A stretch of DNA of 64,000 nt, from positions 124,001 to 188,000 of the forward strand of contig NZ_JABSNU010000002.1 in NCBI RefSeq assembly GCF_013266735.1, given 5' to 3'. The stretch's first letter is position 1, and each line of letters starts with the position of its first letter. Under the pieces are notes generated by a model, which was given only the letters and a program-made list of their open reading frames with translations, searched no databases and was not told the origin of the DNA. Made by a program: the position numbers and the translations under genes. Below, piece by piece: positions 35,008 to 44,064 of the stretch. The DNA is from Pedobacter foliorum. GTDB taxonomy: Bacteria > Bacteroidota > Bacteroidia > Sphingobacteriales > Sphingobacteriaceae.

Positions 35008-36189
35008 TTATTTTTCGTTAAAATAAGATTCACGTAATTCTATGACCCAGGTTTTGAATTGATTCTTACTCCATTCAGCCTGTCTTAGTCGTATTATATA
35101 TCGGATTAAATTTATGTAAAGTGTTAGAATTAATACCTGGATATGGATGTTGAAGAAAAAATAGGAACAGACTGACAATACCGATAGGTATGTAGCACTT
35201 ACTAATAAAGGGCCTAACCACTTTATGTTTTTAACCTTTACATCATCGTCTTTTGGAAAAAGCATCAGTCTGGAGAAGGCTGTATATGCAACTATCAGGA
35301 AAATAATCCAATACCAGGTTATTAAATGATATCCGGACTTTAAAGTGAGGTAAACATTTAACAAAATCAACGTTCCAGGAGTCGGACCGAAAACGGTTTC
35401 ATGGATGTCACTATTAAAATCTCCCATCACAATGATTCTATTAGCCAAAAAATCGCTTGCAATTATTTCATCTGGGAGAATAAGCAAATCTGATAGACTT
35501 ACAACTGGATATTCCCCTTGTTCAAATAACTCATGAGACCTGATCTGATAGTCAATTATTATTGAGTTTAAACTTGGCTTATTATTATCCCAGTGCCAAT
35601 CCTCAGTGTAAGAAAAAGCCCTTTTCTCCAGTTTCTCGTACATGTAGACAGGGATAGTTGGTTTGTTGTCATCCTGAAATAACTTGAACTTTAGAAAACC
35701 CTCACTGGCCCTACTGTAATCTGCTATTGCATTTGGGACTTCGATGTCCAGTTTTTCAACTTTACTGTCATCATCGAAATGAGTTGGGAAAACAATGTCG
35801 TTTATTCCTTTAACACTGTTTTTTAGCAAGCTGTCATTTTCTGATACACCTTTTAGAAAAACATCGCAGATGGTGAATCTTACTAATTTTTGGTGCTTTT
35901 TTAATATTGTGAAAAACTGAGCTAGTTTAGCGCGGTCAGTAATAACTTCATTTCCTAACGCATCTTTAAGCGGGATTAGTGCCTTGTCATATGCCAGATT
36001 TATAAATAAGAAATCCTTTTTAGGAGGGTCTTCATCAATTTGTAAAACAACCCGTTTTAGTATTGACGACCATTGGATAAGCATTCGTTCATCGCCATAA
36101 CTGTAATCTGTATTTACCCAGAAAACAGTAAGAACAAAGAGAACAAAAGCATGAAGAAAACTTATTAGCCATTTAATCCATGTTTTCAT
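35008..36189 (-). CDS. CHASE2-like membrane sensor protein
   Basis: The 393-residue protein has an N-terminal transmembrane helix (about 8-25; WLISFLHAFVLFVLTVFW), a long extracytoplasmic region (about 30-275) with CHASE2 features (FINLAYDKALIPLKD, SLLKNSVKGINDIVFP, LANRIIVMGDFNSDIHET, TPGTLILLNVYLTLK) and three C-terminal helices (about 283-370). The typical downstream kinase or cyclase is missing; only a short cytoplasmic tail follows. It overlaps the upstream caspase gene by 4 bp and lies 2 bp before the FecR-like gene. It probably senses an extracytoplasmic signal on behalf of the protease operon. Confidence 0.78.
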   Translation of the reverse strand: MKTWIKWLISFLHAFVLFVLTVFWVNTDYSYGDERMLIQWSSILKRVVLQIDEDPPKKDFLFINLAYDKALIPLKDALGNEVITDRAKLAQFFTILKKHQKLVRFTICDVFLKGVSENDSLLKNSVKGINDIVFPTHFDDDSKVEKLDIEVPNAIADYSRASEGFLKFKLFQDDNKPTIPVYMYEKLEKRAFSYTEDWHWDNNKPSLNSIIIDYQIRSHELFEQGEYPVVSLSDLLILPDEIIASDFLANRIIVMGDFNSDIHETVFGPTPGTLILLNVYLTLKSGYHLITWYWIIFLIVAYTAFSRLMLFPKDDDVKVKNIKWLGPLLVSATYLSVLSVCSYFFFNIHIQVLILTLYINLIRYIIRLRQAEWSKNQFKTWVIELRESYFNEK

Positions 36190-38375
36190 TTCTTGGTAAA
36201 TATAAAATCTCCGCCTACGTGCCCAGCCAGTTCAAGCGTGCCATATCTTGGTTCCGTTTTCGATTCCGTCATCACTGCTTCAATAATCTGGTTGATGAAC
36301 ATTTTTTGCGCGGTCAGGTATTTCTCTTTGTTATCACTCAATGCCTTTACCAAGTACTTCATAAATACGCTTACATCAGGTACCTCGGTGTCGTTTCCAG
36401 AGGTGATGGCAACTCTTGTAATTTTGTTTTCCATTTCTTTGATAGCCGGAGGTGCATCTTTTAGACCCCGGGTTTTGAATACCGAACCAGAAAAACAGGC
36501 GTCTGTAATAAGTAAAGTGTGTCTGGAGGGGAGCTTTGCAATAAGGTCCAGCACATCCTTATTAGGCAACCAGGTATTTATATCTTTATATTTAGCATCT
36601 GTTAACAACCAATACCCCTTTTTTTCTTTTTCTACCCAAATGCCATGGCCGGCATAAAAAATCAGCAGATTATCCTCAGGCTGCAAAGTGCTGGTCAACT
36701 CCATCAATTGCCTTTTAATTTCTTTATTCCCCGGATTAAACAGGGTTAAAATGTTACTTTCAACAAAATTATAATTGCTTTTAAGGATCAGTTTTAATTT
36801 GATGGCATCAGCAATAGGATTTTCCAGGGAAGGAATACTGCTATCGTCGTAGTTTTGTGCAGCAATCAACAAACAGTAATTCTTACCTTCCTGTGTAATA
36901 ACCGGACTGATTTCATTGCCGGCAACCTGGGTAATCTTTTCAATTTCAAAAACCAGTTCCCCGTTATTACCCGATGCATCTTCTGCTACCAAGGTAAATT
37001 TATTGATTCCATCGACCAGCCTTACATCCCCCCAAAAATCACCACCATTCTGTGCATATATTTTGTTGCCATTGATGGTTACACTTTTAAGACCTGATGG
37101 GTCTTTTGCGACTCCTTTGATCATGACAGTTGCTTCCGCAGCGGTAATTTTAAGGCCTCTTTTAATATCAGGTTCGGTAATGACAATTTCAGGTGGACTT
37201 TTATCAGATTTTGCTTCTTGTACCAGGTGACTTTCCAACTGGGCCAATCCGTTTATTGCAGGCTGGTAATCATCTTTATACAGTAACGCAAGCTCATAAT
37301 CTGTTTGGGCTTTGGTGTAATCCTTTAAGCCAGCATGAGCTTCGGCTCTCCCAGTCAGGTATCTGTACTTTGCCCATGAACCAGATGTTTCATTTATTAT
37401 CAGGTCATTATACTTAAACTCAAAGGCAGCTTTAAATTTAGCTATGGCAGGTTCATAAGCCTTTGCAGCTAATTCGATAAGACCTGAAGTATAAGCAACA
37501 TCGGGAATTTTCTCGGAAAAAGAAGCTTCTTTAAAAGCTATTCTGGCCTGGGCAACATTGCCCATTTTTGCGTAGGCTTGAGCCTTAGTCAACTTTGCCT
37601 TGTCTCTCCAGTACCTGGATATTCCTTTGTCTTCTTTTCCTACCCTGTCGCATAAAGCAATGGCCTCTTCGTATTTCTCTTCGGCCAACGCAAGCCTGGC
37701 ACTGAGATATACAGGTGATAATTGCCGATCCCCATGTCCCCGCTTTCCTTCATAAAATTTATTGAGCGTATCTATGCAGTGCCGTGCAGCTGTAAAATCA
37801 CCAGACTGTATAGCCATTTCTCCGAAAGCGGTATATTTATCACTGGTTAACAGCCCACTATTGGTTACCTGGCCAAGCATATCGGTAACTAAACCACCCA
37901 ATTTTTCCAGGGCACGGTAATCATTCAACGTCTGTTTTAGGTCTCCGTCAAATACATTTGCCGATGCCCGATCATTATAAGCCCGAATCAAGAACTTATC
38001 TACAGACTGGTATGTGTAACGGCGTACTATATTCCCTTCATTTTCTACGAGGATGCGGGGGTACCCCCTTATCACTTTCAAAATTAAATCCCATTCTGCA
38101 TTTGCGCCCTTGATATCTCCAATCTTCATTTTATGTTTAGGAAAATCACTCAGTGAATTTAGCAATGGGTAAGTGGTTATCGATTCCCGGTATTGCTTAT
38201 CTGCAGTAACATAATCTCCTTCTTTCCAGCTTTTTTTAGCTTGCTCATAAAGTTTATATGCTTTTTTATGAGCTTCAACATCTTTATCTCTTTCCTCTCC
38301 AGATTGTGCAAATACCTGCATAGCTATGCAAATCATCAAACCTCCCAGTAATAATGTACCTTTTATCTTTTTCAT
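36186..38375 (-). CDS. Exported caspase-family (C14) protein with TPR repeats, copy A
   Basis: The 729-residue protein has signal MKKIKGTLLLGGLMICIAMQVFAQ, TPR-like helical repeats (about 25-390), an Ig-like domain (about 400-480; ITEPDIKRGLKITAAEATVM, DPSGLKSVTINGNKI) and a C-terminal caspase domain (about 495-729). The catalytic dyad is His577 (FYAGHG) and Cys627 (ITDACFSGS). It is nearly collinear with the 714-codon gene upstream and overlaps it by 4 bp. The domain is predicted to be periplasmic. Peptidase C14 members outside animals (metacaspases, orthocaspases) usually cut after Arg/Lys; specificity here is unknown. Confidence 0.92.
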   Translation of the reverse strand: MKKIKGTLLLGGLMICIAMQVFAQSGEERDKDVEAHKKAYKLYEQAKKSWKEGDYVTADKQYRESITTYPLLNSLSDFPKHKMKIGDIKGANAEWDLILKVIRGYPRILVENEGNIVRRYTYQSVDKFLIRAYNDRASANVFDGDLKQTLNDYRALEKLGGLVTDMLGQVTNSGLLTSDKYTAFGEMAIQSGDFTAARHCIDTLNKFYEGKRGHGDRQLSPVYLSARLALAEEKYEEAIALCDRVGKEDKGISRYWRDKAKLTKAQAYAKMGNVAQARIAFKEASFSEKIPDVAYTSGLIELAAKAYEPAIAKFKAAFEFKYNDLIINETSGSWAKYRYLTGRAEAHAGLKDYTKAQTDYELALLYKDDYQPAINGLAQLESHLVQEAKSDKSPPEIVITEPDIKRGLKITAAEATVMIKGVAKDPSGLKSVTINGNKIYAQNGGDFWGDVRLVDGINKFTLVAEDASGNNGELVFEIEKITQVAGNEISPVITQEGKNYCLLIAAQNYDDSSIPSLENPIADAIKLKLILKSNYNFVESNILTLFNPGNKEIKRQLMELTSTLQPEDNLLIFYAGHGIWVEKEKKGYWLLTDAKYKDINTWLPNKDVLDLIAKLPSRHTLLITDACFSGSVFKTRGLKDAPPAIKEMENKITRVAITSGNDTEVPDVSVFMKYLVKALSDNKEKYLTAQKMFINQIIEAVMTESKTEPRYGTLELAGHVGGDFIFTKK

Positions 38376-40435
38376 TTCTTATTAAATATAAAATCACCCT
38401 CAACATGCCCCGCCAATTCCAATGTACCATATCTGGGTTCTGTTTTCGATTCTGTCATCACCGCTTCAATAATTTGGGTAGTAAACATTTTTTGTGCAGA
38501 CAGATATTTATCCTTGTTTTCGCTCAAAGCTTTTACCAGGTACTTCATAAATACGCTTACATCAGGCACCTCAGTATCATTACCAGAAGTGATGGCTACA
38601 CGCGTAATTTTGCTGTTCATTTCTTTCAACGCCACAGGAGCATCAGCTCCAATACTACGGGATTTAAAAACAGAGCCTGAAAAACAGGCATCAGTAATCA
38701 AAAGTGTATGTCTCGAAGGTAATTCCGCAATCAGATCCAATACCTGTTTGTTTGGTAGCCATGTATTTACATCATTTCGCTGTGCATCTGTAAGCAGCCA
38801 ATAACCTCTTTTCTCTTTATCTACCCAAATACCGTGACCAGCATAAAAGATCACAAGGTTGTCTTCAGGTTGCAAAGCTTCTTTTAATTCCAGGAACTTC
38901 TTTTTAAAATCATCGCGTTGCGGATTAAACAGACTATAGATATTATCCTCCCCAAAATTGTAACTGTTCTTAAGGATGAGTTTTAGCTTTATTGCATCAG
39001 CGATAGGGTTTTCCAGGGAGGGGATTGTTGAATCGTCATAGTTCTGACTGGCAATAAATACGGCATAGTTTTTACCCTGTTTTTCTGTTACCGCTATAGG
39101 TGTTACTGCAATTGGTGTGGCGGCTTTTTCTATTTCGAAAACTTGTTTGCTTATATTTTCCGCCAGGTCGGTTGCTATAATCTCAAACTTGTTTACACCA
39201 TCCGCTAATGCGACTGTTCCCCAAAAATCACCTTCCTCTTTTGAATATATCGTCTGTCCGTTAATAGTGGCAGATTTTAGACCCGAAGGGTCTGAAGCAA
39301 TTCCCTTGATCATGATATCTTTTCCGACGGCTACAACTTTCAACCCTCGCATATTGGTGGGTTCTAATATCTTTATTTCTGGACCGGTTTTGTCGGCTTT
39401 ACGGGCCACAATCTGATTTCCTTCCAGTTTGGCAAGACCATCTAATGCAGGTTGATAATTGGGATTATAAATCAATGCAGCATCGTAGTCCTTTTTAGCA
39501 TTACCGTAATCTTTTAAACCCAGGTAAGCTTCAGCGCGGTAAGTGTAGTACCGAAATTTCCCTCTTCTTTCAATTTTATTCAAGGCAATTTTGCCTGGCT
39601 TCATCGCCTCGGTAAACATTGGAATCGCCTGGGCATATTCTTTCTGACTCAAAGCTAATAATCCCTGATAGTATGTCAGGGATTCCCAAACTAATATCCT
39701 GTCAATTTCCTCAATACTTTTCTTTAAATTTTCTGTATCACCTTTTCCAAAGTAGGCAAAAGGGAGCATTGATTTAGACATTTTTTTGGCAAGCCTGTAA
39801 TCTTCTCCTTCAACACTAATTCTGTTAAGCCTGGAAATAACCTCATCATATTTTTTTTCTAATAACAAGCTGTAAATTCCTGACACAAAAATGCCACGCT
39901 TATAATCTGCTTTTTCAGCGAGTGATTTTATAGTTTTGAGATTTTCTAAATCGCTTGTTTGATAACATGCGTCAATTGCCAACCAACAAGATGTTTGCTG
40001 CAAATACGTAAATGACTTTGCAGTTCGTGATTGCAAATGTTCAATAGCCACTCTTATTCCCACAGCAGGGTCACCCATATCAAGATTACTTACAGTTTGA
40101 GTATAAAAATTGACCTCGAGGCTACCTTCCCGACTGTCCTTGCTACTTAAATTCTGTTTTTTAAAACTTGCAATCAAAGCATCCCAGCATCTATTTGCAC
40201 CTTTAACATCACCAGACTTTAATTTTTCAAATGCAATGGTCGACAACTTTGCAACCGGAGCCTTTTCATTAGCTTCAAATAATAATTTGTCCGCTTCCAG
40301 TATTTTTCCTTCTTTTCGTAATTTATCGCTTTTGGTAATTAATTCTCTTGACTCCCTGGCTTCATTTCCTGACTGAGCTAATAAATCGCCTGTACAAAAC
40401 ATTAAAAGCAATATTGTTAATAGTTTTATTTTCAT
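38372..40435 (-). CDS. Exported caspase-family (C14) protein with TPR repeats, copy B
   Basis: I start at the ATG at 40435 (687 residues), which gives a clean signal peptide (MKIKLLTILLLMFCTGDLLAQ) 4 bp after the previous stop; a longer frame to 40516 would overlap the upstream gene. Layout: TPR-like repeats (about 20-350), Ig-like domain (about 365-440; EPTNMRGLKVVAVGKDIM) and a caspase domain with dyad His534 (FYAGHG) and Cys584 (ITDACFSGS). Its Ig and caspase parts are strongly similar to copy A, down to EPRYGTLELAGHVEGDFIF at the end. The TPR parts have diverged much more. This points to duplication with changed partner-binding regions. Confidence 0.92.
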   Translation of the reverse strand: MKIKLLTILLLMFCTGDLLAQSGNEARESRELITKSDKLRKEGKILEADKLLFEANEKAPVAKLSTIAFEKLKSGDVKGANRCWDALIASFKKQNLSSKDSREGSLEVNFYTQTVSNLDMGDPAVGIRVAIEHLQSRTAKSFTYLQQTSCWLAIDACYQTSDLENLKTIKSLAEKADYKRGIFVSGIYSLLLEKKYDEVISRLNRISVEGEDYRLAKKMSKSMLPFAYFGKGDTENLKKSIEEIDRILVWESLTYYQGLLALSQKEYAQAIPMFTEAMKPGKIALNKIERRGKFRYYTYRAEAYLGLKDYGNAKKDYDAALIYNPNYQPALDGLAKLEGNQIVARKADKTGPEIKILEPTNMRGLKVVAVGKDIMIKGIASDPSGLKSATINGQTIYSKEEGDFWGTVALADGVNKFEIIATDLAENISKQVFEIEKAATPIAVTPIAVTEKQGKNYAVFIASQNYDDSTIPSLENPIADAIKLKLILKNSYNFGEDNIYSLFNPQRDDFKKKFLELKEALQPEDNLVIFYAGHGIWVDKEKRGYWLLTDAQRNDVNTWLPNKQVLDLIAELPSRHTLLITDACFSGSVFKSRSIGADAPVALKEMNSKITRVAITSGNDTEVPDVSVFMKYLVKALSENKDKYLSAQKMFTTQIIEAVMTESKTEPRYGTLELAGHVEGDFIFNKK

Positions 40436-40439
40436 TTTC

Positions 40440-42161
40440 TTACTTCTTAATAAATATAAAATCTCCTCCCTCATCACCGGCTTCTTTAATCTCTCCATAT
40501 TGCGGTACTTGTCCATTTGCGCTATTGTTGATTACAGCCTCCCTAAAGCTTGAATACAACCTTTCTGCTGATAAATATTTGGCCGTATTTTGCATAAGGC
40601 GTTTTACCAGATATTCAATGAATACGCTTTTATCAGGCACTTCCTTTAATGTTCCGCTAGTCATTGCTTTTCGACTCTGCATGTCATAAAGCTCTTTTAT
40701 GGCTTTTGGCGCACCAGTTAAAATAGCTCGGCTTTTAAAAATACTCCCAGCAAAACAAGCATCGGTAATGAGCAATGTATGTTTGGATGGAATGGCAGTG
40801 AGATACTCTTTTAAATCGGCATTGGTAACCCACGAAGAGCGGATTGATCTCCCTGCATCAGAAGGAAACCAATATCCTTGTTTTCGTGCAGGATCCCATA
40901 AGCCATGGCCTGCATAAAAGATCAGAACATTATCTTCAGGTGTTATTTTATGTGAAAGGGTTTCTAATGAACTAAATAGTTCTGCACGTGTTGGATTTGT
41001 TAATAAAGTAACATTTTCCTCATCAAAAGTATAACCCGTAGTTAGTATGTTGTGTAATGATTTTGCATCCGCAATGGGTTGATCCAAATCGGGAATACTT
41101 TCGTCATTATAGTCTTGAATGCCAATAATAAGCGCATAATATTTGCCTGTTGAGCTTATGGTTTTTACATTTACGGGTACAATTGGCACTGGTTGCGGGT
41201 CTTTACTGGCAGGATTTCTATTAATAATAAAGTCAAATTCTCCAGTATTCATCATCCCGTCGGTGGCCTTTACTTTAAGCTTATTGTCGCCTGTAGCTAG
41301 CGTGATGTCTGCAGAGAAGTTTCCTGCTCCGTCTATCCTGGCATTAATGCCGTTTACCTGTACTCCTTTAATACCGCTATTATCAGTAGCTGTTCCGGTT
41401 ACTGCAATTTTACTTCCGCTTTGAACTACTTTTAAACCACGAGTAACAACAGGGTTGGTGATGGTAATTTGAGGTGGGGTTTTGTCTGAACCTGCAAATG
41501 CTGCAGCAATAGATGGGGGAGGGGATAGCAGATAATTTATCTTCAAATAGTCAACGCCAAGTGTAACGCCTTCGCCAATGTCAAACCCAATATTACTGCC
41601 ATACATTTCGATACCTGTTTTTTTAAATACAACTACATCATTAATGAAACAGACTACAGATGAACCTACACGTACAATCTTTATTTTATTGTATTGCCCT
41701 GGTTCTGATTTCACCGCTTTGGCCGCAGTTGTATCTTCAACTTTTGTATAGATATCAGACTTGTCGAAAGAAGTAAAGGCGACCACTCCATTGGACGAGA
41801 ATACAAAACTATTATTTACAGAAGGTTTGCTTGGAAGACCTCCAAAGATAATTCCAAATGTTGATCCCTGGTCTCCACCTTTTATACGTGATATGGAAGC
41901 CTCTATGCTAAAATCCCGACTAATATCCATGTCAAAGTTTAGGACCTTTTCAAAGAATTTGTTTGCATTTTCTTCATTCAATAGCAAAAAACCAGAATCT
42001 GTTCTAACGGTAAAATTATCTGTAGGTTCTTTATCCCAGCCATCTGGGGTAGTAAAATCGGAATGAAATATTAATTCTTCATTTGCGTTGGTTTGCGCAA
42101 ATAAAGAATTTAAAGAAGTAGCTGCCATCAGTAAGAACAGCATTAACCTAAATTTTTTCAT
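40440..42161 (-). CDS. Exported caspase-family (C14) protein with a LamG/DUF1080-like head
   Basis: The 573-residue protein has signal MKKFRLMLFLLMAATSLNSLFAQ. In place of TPRs it has a beta-sandwich head of about 30-210 (HSDFTTPDGWDKEPTDNF, YNKIKIVRVGSSVVCFINDV, IGFDIGEGVTLGVDYLKINY) like LamG/DUF1080 domains. An Ig-like domain (about 228-312; ITNPVVTRGLKVVQSG) and a caspase domain with His419 (FYAGHG) and Cys469 (ITDACFAGS) follow. It is the first of the three caspase genes, 10 bp after the papain-like gene. The sandwich head suggests recognition of a glycan or peptide ligand. Confidence 0.92.
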   Translation of the reverse strand: MKKFRLMLFLLMAATSLNSLFAQTNANEELIFHSDFTTPDGWDKEPTDNFTVRTDSGFLLLNEENANKFFEKVLNFDMDISRDFSIEASISRIKGGDQGSTFGIIFGGLPSKPSVNNSFVFSSNGVVAFTSFDKSDIYTKVEDTTAAKAVKSEPGQYNKIKIVRVGSSVVCFINDVVVFKKTGIEMYGSNIGFDIGEGVTLGVDYLKINYLLSPPPSIAAAFAGSDKTPPQITITNPVVTRGLKVVQSGSKIAVTGTATDNSGIKGVQVNGINARIDGAGNFSADITLATGDNKLKVKATDGMMNTGEFDFIINRNPASKDPQPVPIVPVNVKTISSTGKYYALIIGIQDYNDESIPDLDQPIADAKSLHNILTTGYTFDEENVTLLTNPTRAELFSSLETLSHKITPEDNVLIFYAGHGLWDPARKQGYWFPSDAGRSIRSSWVTNADLKEYLTAIPSKHTLLITDACFAGSIFKSRAILTGAPKAIKELYDMQSRKAMTSGTLKEVPDKSVFIEYLVKRLMQNTAKYLSAERLYSSFREAVINNSANGQVPQYGEIKEAGDEGGDFIFIKK

Positions 42162-42171
42162 GTTTAATTAA

Positions 42172-43596
42172 TTATTGGTGTCCCATTTCTACCATCATTG
42201 GTACAATACTTTTCCCTTTGCTAAATCCATCAAAGGCAATTTTATCATTGGAGAATTTGATGTTCCCAGCTTCAACTATTTTTTCCTCAAGAACTTTAAA
42301 GATTCTTTCATTGAAACTGCCTTCACTAGTCTTGATTTTTGAAATGAGGTCATCAATATTTAATTCATCTTTGCTGTATAATACACATAGCAGATCTTTT
42401 CCCGGCTTGTCATCAAACTCTATGAAATGATCTTCATCAGGAATGGCGACATCATTTTTTTTGTCGGTAAGTGCGGCACTTATGCCATCTTCATAAGGGA
42501 AAATTTTGGTGATTTCATTACTCAGGTCGGTACTGATTGCGTAAACATACGCAGGCTCATTGTTAGAAATGTAAATACGAAATCTGGTTCCTGAATTATA
42601 CGTGGATTTGGTTTGATAAATAGATAAAGGGCCGGTGGTTGACTTTGCAGGAGTTACTTTTAAACCTCGAGTTGAAGTTAGCAGTGTAACAGGCATATCT
42701 GCATTGTTAGCAAGAGTTAATCTGATACTGCCTGAAAGATCTGCAATTGTAGGTGAAGCCTCCGGTAGATCTATAAATTCATATGCATATCGGGTGAATT
42801 TTGCAAAATCTTCATACCTGACCCAGGTATAACCCTTATTTCCCCACCTGGTTCCCCAACTGTTCTGAACTTCAAATGCTCCGCCAAATTGGTCATCACT
42901 ATAACCAACCACGCACATAGCATGACCGCCGTAACTTTCTAAAGGTTGTTCTGTAGGAGTCCATACTTCTTTTGCACTCATAAATGAATTCGGACAAATC
43001 ATACCAAATACTACTGGTTTTTTCTCAGAAATAGACTTTTTTACAGATTGAATTTTTAGTTGAGAGGAAGCTCCAGCATCAAAAAGACGCATATAATCCT
43101 TGATTTTGGAGGATTTAGCAAGTGCCAGCTGACTTTCTGTAATGGACGGGGTACATACAACGGGCAAGTCCTTGTAATAAATTGCCCCTTGCTGTTTCAT
43201 TATTTCCATAGCGTAGGAGATTACCGATCCCCCAACACATGAATTGTCATTAGGTTTAAGCATCCGGAATAAAAATGCCGGAGCATAAGCATTATCAGTT
43301 ATCGTTTTTTGATCTAACCAATTATTTTTAATTGCCTCAACAATGGTTTTGCCACAATAGGCAACTGCCCATGAAGTACAGGTGCCATATGAACCCTGGT
43401 TACCGGGAGTAGGGGTATATGCTTTTATACTTGCTGATGGAGGTAAAACTGTTAAACTTCGGGTGAGTTTTGCTTTTTGTGGAACCGAAGCATAAACTTC
43501 GTCGTTAAAATCCATGCCTGTAACATATTGGGCATGAGTAGAATTAGTAAGGATTGCTAATGACAATAAGCAAATGAGAGGTATTTTTTTTGTCAT
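42172..43596 (-). CDS. Exported papain-like (C1) cysteine protease with DUF4384-like domain
   Basis: The 474-residue protein has signal peptide to HAQ (residue 23) and a C1 peptidase domain (about 55-275). The active-site set is complete: Gln67 (PGNQGSYGTC), Cys73, His225 (YGGHAMCVVGY) and Asn245 (VQNSWGTRWGNKGY). The segment about 300-415 (FRIYISNNEPAYVYAISTDL, KIFPYED) resembles DUF4384, a domain found with caspase-like and kinase proteins in other bacteria. The tail is helical. It is the first gene of the six-gene operon and could process or activate the caspase-like proteins. That order of action is inference. Confidence 0.9.
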   Translation of the reverse strand: MTKKIPLICLLSLAILTNSTHAQYVTGMDFNDEVYASVPQKAKLTRSLTVLPPSASIKAYTPTPGNQGSYGTCTSWAVAYCGKTIVEAIKNNWLDQKTITDNAYAPAFLFRMLKPNDNSCVGGSVISYAMEIMKQQGAIYYKDLPVVCTPSITESQLALAKSSKIKDYMRLFDAGASSQLKIQSVKKSISEKKPVVFGMICPNSFMSAKEVWTPTEQPLESYGGHAMCVVGYSDDQFGGAFEVQNSWGTRWGNKGYTWVRYEDFAKFTRYAYEFIDLPEASPTIADLSGSIRLTLANNADMPVTLLTSTRGLKVTPAKSTTGPLSIYQTKSTYNSGTRFRIYISNNEPAYVYAISTDLSNEITKIFPYEDGISAALTDKKNDVAIPDEDHFIEFDDKPGKDLLCVLYSKDELNIDDLISKIKTSEGSFNERIFKVLEEKIVEAGNIKFSNDKIAFDGFSKGKSIVPMMVEMGHQ

Positions 43597-43624
43597 AAAC
43601 TAAAATACCCAAAATCAAATGCAT

Positions 43625-43652
43625 AAAAAATACCCATTTATGGGTATTTTTT
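43625..43652. terminator. Bidirectional Rho-independent terminator
   Basis: A perfect hairpin AAAAAATACCC-ATTTAT-GGGTATTTTTT: the stem ends in A/T runs on both sides, so it can work on either strand. It lies just after the 106-residue gene (minus strand) and upstream of the papain-like gene, separating the two transcription units. Confidence 0.85.
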
Positions 43653-43681
43653 ATTTAAATCTATTTGTCAATTTGGATCTA

Positions 43682-44002
43682 TTATAAAGACGCTAATGTG
43701 GCTTTTATGGTTTTATCTAATGCGCGTTGTACCGCATCTTTATATAAAGCAAAATTAGCCAGACGAGCTTCTTCTGAGTCACTTTCTCTGAGTGCTTTTT
43801 TGCCATCTTTTACTTCCTGTAACTCATTTTTGTGTAGATCACCAAATGTTTCAGGTTCTTTGTTTTTTAATATCCTCACAGTGTGTGAATATTGCTCATG
43901 AATATCAATAAGAATTGCTAAATTCTTTTCATCATAATTGTTTATGCCAACAGTTTTTGTTGACAGCTTTTCAAGCTTTCCTCTTTCTTTTGCGTAACCC
44001 AT
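43682..44002 (-). CDS. Small helical protein of unknown function
   Basis: The 106-residue protein is cytoplasmic, highly charged and predicted mostly helical (KERGKLEKLSTKTVG, LAILIDIHEQYSHTVRILKN, EARLANFALYKDAVQRALDK). It was not recognised. A terminator hairpin follows. The ATG is 30 bp from a 20-bp direct repeat; its other copy covers the 3' end of the 45272-45907 gene. Without the intervening ATPase cassette, this gene would follow that gene directly, so the two may once have formed one operon. Confidence 0.55.
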   Translation of the reverse strand: MGYAKERGKLEKLSTKTVGINNYDEKNLAILIDIHEQYSHTVRILKNKEPETFGDLHKNELQEVKDGKKALRESDSEEARLANFALYKDAVQRALDKTIKATLASL

Positions 44003-44032
44003 AATTGTTGCAATATACCAGTTCTGTTTCAG

Positions 44033-44052
44033 AATTATACTATAGCTGAAAA
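44033..44052 (+). repeat. 20-bp direct repeat, left copy (cassette boundary)
   Basis: AATTATACTATAGCTGAAAA, identical and in the same orientation as 45265-45284. The two copies bound a segment of about 1.2 kb that contains only the ATPase gene and its control region. The ATPase stop codon is 12 bp inside this boundary. Confidence 0.9.
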
Positions 44053-44064
44053 CGTGTGTTAAGT

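Noticed and set aside
40436-40516. Longer start for caspase copy B, overlapping the preceding gene
   Set aside because: The extra 27 residues precede a complete signal peptide and would place it internally; the ATG at 40435 sits 4 bp after the previous stop as expected in this operon.
36193-42066. Many plus-strand frames of 60-150 codons opposite the caspase genes
   Set aside because: All are antisense to strongly supported domains, recur at the same positions opposite the duplicated caspase parts, and show no starts or composition of real genes.
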